From the NCBI GenBank assembly GCA_051878315.1, contig JBJEJW010000063.1, positions 32,698 to 96,697 on the forward strand: a DNA stretch of 64,000 nt, read 5' to 3'. This DNA is from W0P28-013 sp051878315. GTDB taxonomy: Bacteria > Bacteroidota > Bacteroidia > Bacteroidales > Paludibacteraceae. The first letter of the stretch is position 1. Each line of letters starts with the position of its first letter. The notes beneath the pieces were generated by a model. That model saw only the letters and a list, made by a program, of their open reading frames with translations, did no database searches and was not told the origin of the DNA. The position numbers and the translations under genes were made by a program. Positions 1 to 10,018 of the stretch are shown here, piece by piece.

Positions 1-1
1 C

Positions 2-2533
2 GACCAGACGGCACTGATGGCTTCGCTGGCCACGCAGGGGTTTCGTACCATTTCAGGCAGTATGGGCAATGCTGCGGGCGGCGCTTTGCTGCATGTCAAT
101 TCGCCTATGCAGTCCGAATACGAAATAGGCGATCAAGTCGTTTTTTCTAATCCTGTTGACGGAAGTGTCATTCATTTGCGGGATATTGCGACTATCAGCA
201 GGCGGTATAGTCATGCCGAACAATTTGTCAATTACTACGAAAATGGCAAGGCACCGTGTCTGATAATCGATATGCAGATGGTGGATGATAACAACATTGT
301 GGCGTTTGGCGACGAAATAGAACGCGTATTGGAAGAAGCCCGCAACGAGATGCCTGCCGATTTGCGTTTTCACCGCATCACCGACCAACCGAAAGTGGTG
401 GACGATTCGGTGCGTTCGTTTTTGCACGATATTGTACTCAGTATCGCTGTGGTCATTCTCGTCATGTTGATGCTCTTCCCGTTGCGTACGGCACTTGTGG
501 CCGGCAGTGGTATCCCGATCTGCATTTTTATCACTATGGGGATGATGTATTTGTTTGGTATTCAGCTACATACGGTTACACTTGCGGCACTCATAGTAGT
601 ACTTGGTATGTTGGTGGACAATTCGGTTATTGTCATCGACGGCTATTCCAATTCGCTCGACAAAGGTTATTCGCGCTGGTATTCGGCATCCGTATCTACT
701 AAAGAATTGTTTGTGCCGATGGTGGTAGCCACATTTTCTATTGCGGCCATGTTTTTCCCGATGACCCATATTATTACAGGACCGGTTGGCGACTTTGTGC
801 AACTATTCCCGTGGACGGTGCTTTTTGCATTGGTGGCCAGCATCGCGTACGCTGTTTGGTTCACGCCGTATCTGTGTGTGGCATTCATCAAACCGCAGCG
901 CAAGGAAACGCAGAGTATTTTTGCCAAGATCCAAAATCGTTTCTTCGCATGGTTGCAAACGGCTTACGAAAAACTGCTCAATGTTTGCTTTCGATTGCCA
1001 TGGCTGACGCTTGCCGTAACGTTCGGGCTGGTCGGGTTAGGCATTTTTTTGTTTACACAAGAGAATGTACAAATGATGCCGAAAGCCGATCGTAATTGTT
1101 TTGCTGTCGAAATTCATTTGAACGACGGTTCGTCAGTGGACGAAACGGCACTTGTGGCCGATTCGCTTGCCCGTATGATGGAAGCCGATCCGCGGATAAC
1201 GAGCGTTACCTCGTTTGTCGGCATGGCGTCGCCACGGTTTCATGCCACTTACGCGCCCCAGATTTCAAAACCGTCGTATGCACAATTCATTGTCAATACG
1301 GTTTCGTGTAAGGCTACCGAGGAGTTGCTCGAAGAGTATCAGACTACCGGCGAACACCTTTTTTATAACGCCTATATTCGTTACAAACAGATGGATTATC
1401 AAGCCGTCAATGCACCGGTCGAGGTCTATTTTACGGGCGATGATATACCTGTCGTGGCTGCCTATATGGAGGAACTCAAAGTTTATTTGTCGTCCAAACC
1501 AGAACTGATGTGGATTCATTCCGACTACGACGAAACCGTGCGTAATGTCGCTATCAATCTGATACCCGAAGAGGCCGAGCGGTTGGGTGTTACACAGGCT
1601 ATGTTGTCGGTTTACCTCAGTTCTGCCATGGGAGGACAGCCTGTTACGACGTTGTGGGAGGGTGATTACGGCATTCCCGTAGTACTCTATCGTTCGGGAC
1701 TCGATACGCTTAACTATCAGGCTCTTGGCGAAATGCTTGTGCCTACGGCTTATCCCGAAGTGTGGGTGCCACTGCGCCAAGTAGCGACACTTACACCAGA
1801 ATGGCATCATTCCGTTATCGGTCATCGTAACAATGTGCGCACCATCACGTTGTCGTGCGATTTGCATGGAGCCGCTTCGCAAGCCGCCGTTCAGAAAGAC
1901 ATTGACGTTTGGCTGGCCGAACATCCGACACCCGAAGGTGTCGCTGTGTCGATGGGTGGCCTCACGAAAAACAATAATGACTTGATGCCTGAGATAATCG
2001 GTACGTTGATGAGTGCGCTGTTGGTGATGTTTGCGGTTTTGCTCTATCATTTCAAAAAGATTTCTGTCTCTTTGTTGACACTCTCGTCCAGCGTGTTGGT
2101 AGTTTTTGGTTCGTTTTTCGGTTTGTACATTTTCGGATTGGATGTTTCCATCACGGCGATTCTCGGTATGGTTTCGCTTATTGGCGTGATTGTACGTAAT
2201 GCCATCATGATGTATGAATATGCCGAGGAACAGCATTTCGGACCGCGTAAACTGTCGGCACGCGATGCGGCCTACGAGGCCGGTTTGCGTCGTATGCGCC
2301 CGATATTTCTGACTTCTGCTACGACGGCCTTGGGTGTCATTCCTATGATTACCGCCGGTACGGCTTTATGGATGCCGATGGGTGTCATTATCTGTTTTGG
2401 CACGATTTTTACCCTGCCGTTGGTGGTTACGGTGTTGCCGGTGGCCTATTGGAAGGTGTACGATAAACCCGTGCCTAAAAAAATATCCGCCATGCGGAAA
2501 ACTCCTGCCGAAGATGTTGTCCTTTATTATTGA
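2..2533 (+). CDS. RND efflux transporter permease, C-terminal part (cut by window start)
   Basis: Inner-membrane proton-driven pump of the AcrB/CusA/HAE-1 superfamily, forming a tripartite export system with a periplasmic adaptor and the TolC-like channel encoded next. The frame is open from base 2, so the true start lies outside the window; about 843 residues are visible against roughly 1020-1050 in full-length members. A helix just before FPLRTALVAGSG leads into the core. The transmembrane segment with VLGMLVDNSVIVIDG corresponds to the AcrB proton-relay helix, with Asp-Asn where AcrB has Asp-Asp. A second membrane block includes GVIVRNAIMMYEYAEE. Two large periplasmic porter regions flank the bundles. 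The TolC-like gene starts 7 nt after the stop, so the two are co-transcribed. Substrate cannot be told from sequence. Confidence 0.93.
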   Translation, partial: DQTALMASLATQGFRTISGSMGNAAGGALLHVNSPMQSEYEIGDQVVFSNPVDGSVIHLRDIATISRRYSHAEQFVNYYENGKAPCLIIDMQMVDDNNIVAFGDEIERVLEEARNEMPADLRFHRITDQPKVVDDSVRSFLHDIVLSIAVVILVMLMLFPLRTALVAGSGIPICIFITMGMMYLFGIQLHTVTLAALIVVLGMLVDNSVIVIDGYSNSLDKGYSRWYSASVSTKELFVPMVVATFSIAAMFFPMTHIITGPVGDFVQLFPWTVLFALVASIAYAVWFTPYLCVAFIKPQRKETQSIFAKIQNRFFAWLQTAYEKLLNVCFRLPWLTLAVTFGLVGLGIFLFTQENVQMMPKADRNCFAVEIHLNDGSSVDETALVADSLARMMEADPRITSVTSFVGMASPRFHATYAPQISKPSYAQFIVNTVSCKATEELLEEYQTTGEHLFYNAYIRYKQMDYQAVNAPVEVYFTGDDIPVVAAYMEELKVYLSSKPELMWIHSDYDETVRNVAINLIPEEAERLGVTQAMLSVYLSSAMGGQPVTTLWEGDYGIPVVLYRSGLDTLNYQALGEMLVPTAYPEVWVPLRQVATLTPEWHHSVIGHRNNVRTITLSCDLHGAASQAAVQKDIDVWLAEHPTPEGVAVSMGGLTKNNNDLMPEIIGTLMSALLVMFAVLLYHFKKISVSLLTLSSSVLVVFGSFFGLYIFGLDVSITAILGMVSLIGVIVRNAIMMYEYAEEQHFGPRKLSARDAAYEAGLRRMRPIFLTSATTALGVIPMITAGTALWMPMGVIICFGTIFTLPLVVTVLPVAYWKVYDKPVPKKISAMRKTPAEDVVLYY

Positions 2534-2540
2534 TTGAAAT

Positions 2541-3926
2541 ATGAAACGAATCACAATAATTGCGCTAATGGTATTGTGGTGTTGGGGTGTCGTACCGGTG
2601 TTGGCTGATGTAACGTTGACACTCGACTCCGCGTTGACACTTGCAGCAACAAATAACCGTAGTTTGAAAAAAGCATCGCAGGAGGTATTGCGCGCCAAGG
2701 CTGTCAGGAATGAAGCCCGCAGTAATTATTTCCCACAGGTGCAGTTGCAGGGTGGTGCTTATCATGCACTTGACCCTTTGTTGGAATATAGCGCTTCCGA
2801 TGTGCCGAACGCATCTGCGCGTGACTTGTTGAATACGCTTTATGCCGACTATGGAGTGGCTCTTGGTTTGCCCAATTCCATCGCATTGTTGCAACAAACG
2901 ACGGTTGCTTCCGCAGTAGCAGTTCAGCCGGTTTATATGGGTGGCAAAATTGTGGCCGGCAATCGTTTGGCGACGGTAGGTACTCAAGCGGCCGAATTGC
3001 AAGCCGAAATAACGGCGCGTGACTTGATGCAGTCGGTGGAAGAGAGTTATTGGCTCGTTGTCGGATTGGAGGAAAAACAACAAACTATCAGTTCTGTCCA
3101 ATTGCTGTTGGATACCGTCCATTATCAAGTGGCGAAGGCCATTGAGGCAGGTGTCGCCATGCGAAGCGATCTATTGACGGTCGAATTGCGCCAAAATGAG
3201 ATTGCTGCCCAACAACTTCGTCTTCAGAATGGCATCGGGTTGGCGCGTCGTGCGCTTGCCCAAAGTATAGGCGTAGCAGTGGATAGCCTTGGTACGCTGC
3301 AACCTGTCCCGACTACCGATTCCATTTTGCCTGCTCCTACAACTGACAGCGTGGCTCAACGCCCCGAACACGAACTGTTGGCTCTTCAAGTCAAGGCGGA
3401 GCAATTACAAAAACGGATGACACTCGCCGAAACTTTGCCGCAAATTGCCGTTGGCGCTACCTATTCCTATGTGGGCTTTAGTTCGTCGAATTATAAAACT
3501 GACGCTTGTGCGTTACCGTCTGGAGCAGCATGGAATGGTCGACGGAACGGGTTGTTGTTTGTAACGGTGAAAATTCCGCTTACCGATTGGTGGAAAACCG
3601 GCCATCGTTTACAACAGCATAATGCCCTCATCGAGGAGGCGCGTTTGGAACAGGCCGACCTTACCGAACAAATGGTTTTGCAGGAACAGCAGGCCTACGA
3701 TGCCATGACTGAAGCCGCTGCCCAAATTGTGCGTCAACAGACTTCTGTACGTTCGGCCGAAGAGAATCTCCGCCTTTCCCGACTCAATTACAACGCAGGA
3801 TTGGCCGGCATTACGGAACTGCTGCAAGCACAAGCATTGTTGTTACAAGCCGAGAACGATTTGACCGACGCTCGTATTGCGTGGCGTGTCAATGCACAAC
3901 GCTACCGCAGACTGACACAACGATAA
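2541..3926 (+). CDS. TolC-family outer-membrane efflux protein
   Basis: Outer-membrane channel that would dock onto the RND pump encoded immediately upstream (7-nt gap, same operon). The 461 residues fit the family. The N-terminus MKRITIIALMVLWCWGVVPVLA is a signal peptide. Two outer-membrane efflux protein repeats follow, rich in long amphipathic helices with Gln/Ala/Leu heptads (for example around residues 150-240 and 370-455). The sequence MGGK near residue 133 and SYVGFSSSNY near residue 312 sit where the family has beta-strand segments. The adaptor protein is expected upstream of the window. A short hairpin with a T run follows the stop. Confidence 0.92.
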   Translation: MKRITIIALMVLWCWGVVPVLADVTLTLDSALTLAATNNRSLKKASQEVLRAKAVRNEARSNYFPQVQLQGGAYHALDPLLEYSASDVPNASARDLLNTLYADYGVALGLPNSIALLQQTTVASAVAVQPVYMGGKIVAGNRLATVGTQAAELQAEITARDLMQSVEESYWLVVGLEEKQQTISSVQLLLDTVHYQVAKAIEAGVAMRSDLLTVELRQNEIAAQQLRLQNGIGLARRALAQSIGVAVDSLGTLQPVPTTDSILPAPTTDSVAQRPEHELLALQVKAEQLQKRMTLAETLPQIAVGATYSYVGFSSSNYKTDACALPSGAAWNGRRNGLLFVTVKIPLTDWWKTGHRLQQHNALIEEARLEQADLTEQMVLQEQQAYDAMTEAAAQIVRQQTSVRSAEENLRLSRLNYNAGLAGITELLQAQALLLQAENDLTDARIAWRVNAQRYRRLTQR

Positions 3927-3940
3927 TAAGAAGGCTTATT

Positions 3941-3962
3941 TTTGGATGAATCCAAATTTTTT
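3941..3962 (+). terminator. Rho-independent terminator after the TolC-like gene
   Basis: TTTGGAT and ATCCAAA face each other across two bases (3941-3956) and are followed by six T. An AT-rich hairpin (AATAAG/CTTATT, 3925-3940) lies directly before it. The site lies between convergent genes, the efflux operon on the plus strand and the GSCFA gene on the minus strand. Confidence 0.6.
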
Positions 3963-4008
3963 GCGACTTTTTTGGAATTGATTCCCGAAAAGTTGGGAAT
4001 AATGTGGG

Positions 4009-4872
4009 CTATGTATCGGCATGCAACGGGCGGTGTGCGGTGCGTTTGTTCTCTTTGTCGATTTGGGGCAGTTGCGCTTGCGCTGCCGGCGTGAGGTAGG
4101 TTTGGATAAAACGCTCCCAAACGTACGCAATGGCTGTGGCCGACGGATGTATCATGTCGTCAGCAAAGAAACGGTAGTCGCGCAACTCGTCCAGTACGAT
4201 TTCGTAAGCGGGAAAATAACTGACTCGTTCGGCGAAAGTGTGGCTCAGTGCTTCGGTGGCTAACAGTAAAATTGCTTTGTTGGTCTGATTTTCGGGAATG
4301 GCGCCGCGCATGTAACGTACAGGACTGACAGTCAGTATGAAGCGCAATGTCGGGTTGTGTTGCCATAGTTGCGTAAACAGGCGCGTGTAGCGGTCGGTTA
4401 TTTCGTCGATGGTGAGCCTGCGGCGCACGAATTTGTTGTTCGGCACTTTGTGGCAGTTGGCAACCACTTGCCCTTCGTACTCGTACACCCACGACGATCC
4501 AAATGTGATAATTAACAGATTGGTTTGCGATAAATAGGTGCAGGCTTGCAGGTAGCGTTGGTTGATGTTGTCGAGAGTGTGTTCGGGAGTGGCATCCGAA
4601 AAACTTCCGTGGTGCATCCAACTATGCCACAATTCGTTATGGTAAAATATTTCGTCGGCCGTGAACGGTTTTGCAGCCAACAATCGCTCAATGCTTTGGG
4701 CAATTGATGTAGGATTGTACAGCACACCGAACGGATTGGTGTCGCACGCAAAACGAAAATCGCGCAATTTTGTGCCGATATTGTCGGCAAAACACGACCC
4801 CAACAACATAATACGGCTGTCAAAATCTATAATGTGGTGTTTGGGAATTGGTATTTGCGTACGGAAATCCAT
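4009..4872 (-). CDS. GSCFA domain protein
   Basis: Member of the GSCFA family, common in Bacteroidota and thought to be related to SGNH/GDSL-type esterases; no biochemical role is firmly assigned. The name-giving motif is present as LLGSCFADNIG at residues 23-33, and an FGSSWVY block lies near residue 125. DDMIHPSATA near residue 250 resembles the Asp-x-x-His motif of SGNH hydrolases, consistent with Ser in GSCFA as nucleophile (inference). No signal peptide is evident. It is the last gene of a five-gene minus-strand operon and starts 15 nt after the phosphoethanolamine transferase, so a role in modifying an envelope glycan or lipid is plausible but unproven. Length of 287 is slightly short for the family. 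Confidence 0.85.
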   Translation of the reverse strand: MDFRTQIPIPKHHIIDFDSRIMLLGSCFADNIGTKLRDFRFACDTNPFGVLYNPTSIAQSIERLLAAKPFTADEIFYHNELWHSWMHHGSFSDATPEHTLDNINQRYLQACTYLSQTNLLIITFGSSWVYEYEGQVVANCHKVPNNKFVRRRLTIDEITDRYTRLFTQLWQHNPTLRFILTVSPVRYMRGAIPENQTNKAILLLATEALSHTFAERVSYFPAYEIVLDELRDYRFFADDMIHPSATAIAYVWERFIQTYLTPAAQAQLPQIDKENKRTAHRPLHADT

Positions 4873-4887
4873 GTTGCTTGCGATGTT

Positions 4888-6675
4888 TTATTGTTCTGTT
4901 GGTATTTTAATGAGTTGCATATTGGCATCGAGACCGTAAATGGCTGTGTCCGGTTCGAAATGCTCGGAAGCTAAACTGCGCCGACAGTCGATATTATCGA
5001 CGTCAATGTCCCCAAAATCGAGTAACGTATTGAATAGTATCATCGATGATGTTTTGCAGGTAGTGTGTTGTTGCAGTCGGGCTATTTTGTCGGGATACGT
5101 TTGACGGTAATTGTCCGAATACCACACGAACATTGGTACATGGTATTCGTATGCACTGCCGCCGTATGTTCCGTGGAGCATCAGGTTGCGGTCGTCGTCT
5201 AATAAGTTTTCGCCATGGTCGCCGATGTAGAGCAAGACGCATGGCAGGTCGGTTGCTTCCAAAATGCTGATGGTGCTGTCCAAAAAGAAATCGGTGTATA
5301 GTATGGCGTTGTCGTACGAGTTGACGAGCAACGAACGGACTTCGTTGCGCAACGGCTTATTGGTGAGCGATTCTTCGAAAATGGCTCGTAGTTTTTCGGG
5401 GGTGCCGGTATCATTGCCGACAGGTATATTGAAAGCGTGTTGCAAACGGCTGATTTCCGGTTGACTGTTGAGATCGGGTGTGAATTGTGCAAAGTCGGGC
5501 GGATAGCGGCAGTTGTATTTGTAGTGACATCCCAATGAATGCAGTACAATGAATTCTGGGTTGGTATAGGTGTTGATGAATGGTTGTAAATATTCCAACA
5601 GACGAATATCCAGATTGGCGTGATTGTTTTTGTCGGAAGGAATGTAATGCGTATAGTCGCACGTTTCGGAGATGCGCATCAGTAGTTGATTGCCGAAACT
5701 TTGGTTGGCTATCCAAGCCGTTTTGTAACCGCTTTCGGCGAAGGCTTCCACTACGGATTTTTCTTGTACATACAATTCCTTGTTTTGAGGCGTGGCCCGC
5801 GAGAGCATAAATGGTACCGATACGGTTGTCAGATTGGCTATGGAATAAATGCTGTCGAATGTGATGAGATTTGAACGTGCGCACAAGCGTGGTGTGGTGT
5901 TGCGCTCGTAGCCGTTGAGGCCGAAATTGCCGTAACGCGCTGTTTCGCCGATGACGAGAACGACGATTTGCCGGTGTGGATGTTGAGGCTGAGTAATGCC
6001 GAATGAAAAATCGCACAGTTTATCGCCGGCGGCATCAATCGTATGGCGCATACGCACGATAGATGTGGTATGGCGTATCAGATTGAGCGGGAAAACGCGC
6101 TCGCAGGTACTGCGTACTTCGGTGTTAAAATGCTCTTGTTTGATTGGCAGATACCATCGCTTTGCATTGGCGGTCGGTGTGTGTTGTAACGTACCGATGA
6201 GGAATACGATGGTGAGTATTTCGCAGACCGTTGCTCCCCAACGTTGTTTGTTGGTCAGCATGCGTTTGTTGTCTGTTTTTTTGAATACTAACCAAAAATA
6301 GGTTGTGAAAAACAGAAGTACTCCTACAATGAGTGGCCAACCGGTCGAACAAAGTTCCAAAAATTCCCCCGGTTCGGCTATTACTATTGTGTAAACAAAC
6401 AATAATGACGTAGTGGCTTGGTACATTATCAGATGTACGCATTCTATCAACCCAAGCAGCAGTGTGATGCTGTGCCATACGAAAAAGGCGCGCGTTTTCA
6501 GAAATATAGCAGGCAGAACTATCCACATGACGCCGACCCACACATACAACAATCGCGCCACTGCGTCGGTCAGGTCGGTGGCAATGCAGGCACCCAAAAC
6601 GTAAGGCGTGAATATAATCAGCACTAATAGTGCTTTCAGAATTGTTTGTGATGATATGTGTACGTGTTTCGACAT
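4888..6675 (-). CDS. Phosphoethanolamine transferase, EptA-like sulfatase family
   Basis: Inner-membrane enzyme that moves phosphoethanolamine from phosphatidylethanolamine to lipid A, LPS core or another periplasmic glycan. About five hydrophobic helices occupy residues 10-165, followed by a periplasmic alkaline-phosphatase-fold domain. The expected nucleophile is Thr245 in VIGETARYGN, followed by the family block LNGYERNTTPR. Metal-ligand motifs are YIGDHGEN (residues 483-490) and His501 in MLHGTYGG. The acceptor cannot be read from sequence. It begins 6 nt after the stop of the acyltransferase gene and precedes GSCFA by 15 nt, placing it inside the operon that carries porZ. At 595 residues it is somewhat longer than EptA of E. 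coli. In other bacteria such enzymes lower the negative charge of lipid A. Confidence 0.9.
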   Translation of the reverse strand: MSKHVHISSQTILKALLVLIIFTPYVLGACIATDLTDAVARLLYVWVGVMWIVLPAIFLKTRAFFVWHSITLLLGLIECVHLIMYQATTSLLFVYTIVIAEPGEFLELCSTGWPLIVGVLLFFTTYFWLVFKKTDNKRMLTNKQRWGATVCEILTIVFLIGTLQHTPTANAKRWYLPIKQEHFNTEVRSTCERVFPLNLIRHTTSIVRMRHTIDAAGDKLCDFSFGITQPQHPHRQIVVLVIGETARYGNFGLNGYERNTTPRLCARSNLITFDSIYSIANLTTVSVPFMLSRATPQNKELYVQEKSVVEAFAESGYKTAWIANQSFGNQLLMRISETCDYTHYIPSDKNNHANLDIRLLEYLQPFINTYTNPEFIVLHSLGCHYKYNCRYPPDFAQFTPDLNSQPEISRLQHAFNIPVGNDTGTPEKLRAIFEESLTNKPLRNEVRSLLVNSYDNAILYTDFFLDSTISILEATDLPCVLLYIGDHGENLLDDDRNLMLHGTYGGSAYEYHVPMFVWYSDNYRQTYPDKIARLQQHTTCKTSSMILFNTLLDFGDIDVDNIDCRRSLASEHFEPDTAIYGLDANMQLIKIPTEQ

Positions 6676-6681
6676 GACGTG

Positions 6682-7695
6682 TTAATGGCTTGAACGGTAT
6701 TTCAGAAAATGCTTTTCTACCAAATTCCACGACAGCCACCCCATGGCCAATACACATAAAATGGTGATGGCGAAAGCCAACCATATCGGCATGTTGTCAA
6801 AAAGACCGATGTGAATAAATAATTGTATTATCGGGAAATGCCAAATATAGATACCATACGAAATATCGCCGTATTTCCCGAAATTATTAAGCCATGGCAG
6901 CGAATAGGCACAATAAATGATAATTAGGCCAAACGTCAACGGGAAGAGATATTCGTATTCGAAATAATATTCGATAGCGGTTATAAGCAGTGCAGGAAGT
7001 ATCCATTTGTTTTTGTGCTTGATAATGAGGTCGAAATATGTTTCGGTGAACATCCCGACCACAAAATAGGACATAAATGCCGGCAGTTGATGATTCAATA
7101 GACTATAGAAGTGATTGTCTTCACCCAAAGCGGTAAATATGTGTCTGTATACGATGGCCGATATATAAATGAGTATCATAAATAGCCAATCGTATTTTCC
7201 ACACTTGCGCATTAAGTATATCAGCAACGGCACAAGCAGATAAAAACCGATTTCAATTTTCAGTGTCCACAATGCACCGTCTACGGCACACATATAATGA
7301 CCGTCGAACACGCCTGGCAAACAGGGTTGTAGAAAGTTCAAAAAGCTTAAATTCGCGGCTATATATTGTATGAATTGGTCGCTCGAAAAGTAATCTTTAA
7401 CCGGTAATGACGAAATAGCGCAAAATGCTAATGCACAACACATAATGACTGTTACATAAGCCGGCAACAGACGTTTGGCGCGTTTGGCGAAATACGATGC
7501 AAGCGATGTGCTGTTTTTATAACTTCGACTAATCAAAAAGCCGCTGATTATAAAAAAACCGGTAACAGACAGCATAGTGTCTGCAAAAGGTTTCAACACT
7601 TGATAAGAGGGAATTTGCGTTAAAACAAGGGTATGCCCGACAACTACAATAAATGCAAAAAGGAAACGTAGAAAATCAAAACAATTTTGTTGCAT
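6682..7695 (-). CDS. Acyltransferase 3 family membrane protein (OafA/YrhL-like)
   Basis: Polytopic integral membrane O-acyltransferase of the family that adds acetyl or other acyl groups to exported polysaccharides, peptidoglycan or LPS. Around ten hydrophobic helices cover almost the whole 337 residues. The N-terminal block has FDFLRFLFAFIVVVGHT, whose His is the conserved functional residue of the family, and GFFIISGFLISRSY follows. YGIYIWHFPIIQ near residue 285 is another family signature. There is no extra SGNH domain, so this is the short form. It starts 5 nt after porZ, within the same operon. Substrate unknown; LPS O-polysaccharide is an attractive guess because of the neighbours. Confidence 0.92.
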   Translation of the reverse strand: MQQNCFDFLRFLFAFIVVVGHTLVLTQIPSYQVLKPFADTMLSVTGFFIISGFLISRSYKNSTSLASYFAKRAKRLLPAYVTVIMCCALAFCAISSLPVKDYFSSDQFIQYIAANLSFLNFLQPCLPGVFDGHYMCAVDGALWTLKIEIGFYLLVPLLIYLMRKCGKYDWLFMILIYISAIVYRHIFTALGEDNHFYSLLNHQLPAFMSYFVVGMFTETYFDLIIKHKNKWILPALLITAIEYYFEYEYLFPLTFGLIIIYCAYSLPWLNNFGKYGDISYGIYIWHFPIIQLFIHIGLFDNMPIWLAFAITILCVLAMGWLSWNLVEKHFLKYRSSH

Positions 7696-7699
7696 TTTT

Positions 7700-10018
7700 T
7701 TATTTGTTGATAATCAATATTTTAGTTGTTTCGTGCTGCGTGCCATCGGGGCTGAAACACATGGCGAGGTAAACGCCTGTTGCAACACGTCCGCCACCAC
7801 GGCGGTTACCATCCCAAGTGGCGATGCCACCGTTCGATATGGTTTCGTACACAACATTACCGGCAATGTCGGTTATTTTAACGCGTGTGTCGGTTACCAA
7901 ACCGGTGATGGTAATTACGCCCGAATAGTCTTCGCGTACAGGATTCGGGAACGCATGCACGTTGGTAAACGTGTCGTTACCTTCGCTTGCATCTGATTGA
8001 TACGAACACAACCCGTTACCTGTGCCAAAAAAGACTTCGCCCGTTTTTTCGTTGATGCCGATGCTGATAATGTTATCGGACAGAAGAGGACTATTGTCGC
8101 TGGTAAAGTGCTCAATTGTTTCGAGTCCGTCCTCCGATACGAGGAATACGCCATTCGATTCTGTTCCTATCCATTTACGATTGGAACCATCTACAGCGAT
8201 AGCGTTTATTTGAATGCCGTCCAACAAGTAATCGGCGAGGTTGGTGCCGTCGTTGCGCGGAATTTTGATGCGCGATGTGGTGATGGCGTTGTTCTTGAAA
8301 ACATTATTGGGATTTGTAATAGTAAAAATACCGTTTGTGCCACCAACCCAAATGGAACCTTTGTGGTCTTGGGCTATGGCATAAAGATTGTCGTTTGTAA
8401 TGGCATTCCCGTCTTGATCGGTAAATTTCGATACAAACATGGCCTGATCGTCTGTTTGATTTTCTATGGTGCCATTGTCGTCGAACACACCGATGCCTGC
8501 AGGCGAGCGCATACTCAATACCCATTTTTGGTTCGGATTTACGGAAGAAATAAGTAAATGGGGCATACGCTCGATGGACGCGGTAGCGGCATTTTTGATG
8601 TTAACCATTTTCTTACTTCCCTTTAGCAGTACTTTTATGTTGTTTTTCGATGCCGACAGATTACCTATCCACAGATTGCCTTGTTGGTCAAATTGCAATG
8701 CATCAACCCAAATATAGGGATACAATTTGTTTAGTACATACGATTCTATACCGCTATTTTCCGGAATGTATTGTTTGATAGGTTTACCATCGAGAAATTC
8801 GAACAATCCGAAACCGAAACTTGCAGCGTACACATGCGCACTATTGTCGGGGTCGATGGCTACATCCGATATGTCAAGCGGTATTACCCCAAAAGCTTGT
8901 TGAATATCACCTGCGGAAATATTTTTCCATTGTTGTTCGCGGAATTGCATCACATATCCGGGACGATATTTGAACACGGCTGCATAACCTCCGGGTACAA
9001 CATATATGCCTTCATCGCTATATCTTATGCGCCACGCATAGTTCACGGCCGGACCATTAGGGCAAAAAATATTGGTACTATTGTCGTTACGACCGATTTT
9101 GGCAATGCCTGCCGTGTTGGCGGCAGTCCAAAAACAATCGTTTACAGCATCGTATTGCACCATGGCAATGCCACTATTGTTGTAGGTGCGTTTGCCGGTT
9201 GCATCGACCACACTGAATCTGTTGAGTTCCATCAAGTACAAATTGTCGCCATCTGTACCGATGTTACCAATCCCCGAATACAACTGACTCCATGTGCCAT
9301 TGCTCTGTTGTTTATACACCGCGCTGTCGTTCTGAAGGACATACAGATTGTCGTTGAACATGGCAAGGTTGATGTTTGTGCCGGTGCTCGGTGTGGTTAT
9401 GGTTGTCCAATTCTCGAAATTGGCAAGGTTGGCACCTGACACAGGCGCTTTCATAATGGCCGATTGTGTCGTGGCGTAGAATTGACCATCGTGTTCGAAT
9501 AGTGCTGCGACGGCCACGTTTTCGCCGCCGGACCCGATGATATAGGTATCTGTAATTTCTTGTTTCGCAATATTTAGCACCACTATGCCGAAGTCGCACG
9601 ATAAATAGGCATAATTGTCGCGACAATAAATGTGATTGATTTTTTTGCTGCCGGCCATATTCTTACGATACAAATCAGTAATGTTGTATATGCCGTTTGG
9701 AGTTATCAAATCGATATTGGCATTGGCGTAGGCCACAACAAGTGTTTCTTGTTGGTCCGAATAAGCGATGTTAACGATGTTATTGTCGTTCAAGCCGGTA
9801 ATTTTCGACAACAACTCAATGCCGTGGTCGTCTTTGTCCACATAGTAGAGTGCGCCGTTGCTGATACCATACACTTTTTCGGGCGTTTGAGCGATGATGA
9901 GTGTGTTGCTATAGGCTAAATGTGTGCGCCAACTGCCGATGGCCAATTGGTCGGCGCAAACACTTGCACAAATACAATAAATAATCGCTAAGACTGTGAA
10001 TCTTAATTTATTAGTCAT
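7700..10018 (-). CDS. porZ: PorZ, T9SS attachment-complex beta-propeller protein
   Basis: Surface component of the type IX secretion system. In Porphyromonas gingivalis PorZ works with PorU, PorV and PorQ to cleave the sorting domain of cargo and attach it to A-LPS. The protein has a signal peptide (residues 1-22), then the typical PorZ opening IGSWRTHLAYSNT with ISNGALYYVDKDD. Two-component-regulator-like propeller repeats follow, for example NLWIGNLSASKNN and GSIWVGGTNGIF. The end is a sorting-type domain with FPNPVRE, KITDIAGNVVYE and a final KILIINK. The length of 772 is close to that of the P. gingivalis protein. Its ATG overlaps the rdgB stop (ATGA), so the two are translationally coupled. 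Confidence 0.9.
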   Translation of the reverse strand: MTNKLRFTVLAIIYCICASVCADQLAIGSWRTHLAYSNTLIIAQTPEKVYGISNGALYYVDKDDHGIELLSKITGLNDNNIVNIAYSDQQETLVVAYANANIDLITPNGIYNITDLYRKNMAGSKKINHIYCRDNYAYLSCDFGIVVLNIAKQEITDTYIIGSGGENVAVAALFEHDGQFYATTQSAIMKAPVSGANLANFENWTTITTPSTGTNINLAMFNDNLYVLQNDSAVYKQQSNGTWSQLYSGIGNIGTDGDNLYLMELNRFSVVDATGKRTYNNSGIAMVQYDAVNDCFWTAANTAGIAKIGRNDNSTNIFCPNGPAVNYAWRIRYSDEGIYVVPGGYAAVFKYRPGYVMQFREQQWKNISAGDIQQAFGVIPLDISDVAIDPDNSAHVYAASFGFGLFEFLDGKPIKQYIPENSGIESYVLNKLYPYIWVDALQFDQQGNLWIGNLSASKNNIKVLLKGSKKMVNIKNAATASIERMPHLLISSVNPNQKWVLSMRSPAGIGVFDDNGTIENQTDDQAMFVSKFTDQDGNAITNDNLYAIAQDHKGSIWVGGTNGIFTITNPNNVFKNNAITTSRIKIPRNDGTNLADYLLDGIQINAIAVDGSNRKWIGTESNGVFLVSEDGLETIEHFTSDNSPLLSDNIISIGINEKTGEVFFGTGNGLCSYQSDASEGNDTFTNVHAFPNPVREDYSGVITITGLVTDTRVKITDIAGNVVYETISNGGIATWDGNRRGGGRVATGVYLAMCFSPDGTQHETTKILIINK

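Noticed and set aside
1265..2236. Open frame of 323 codons on the minus strand within the RND gene
   Set aside because: Shadow of the conserved RND permease; low-information composition.
3902..4130. Short minus-strand frames between the TolC-like and GSCFA genes
   Set aside because: They overlap the terminator and the ends of both genes and have no coding signature.
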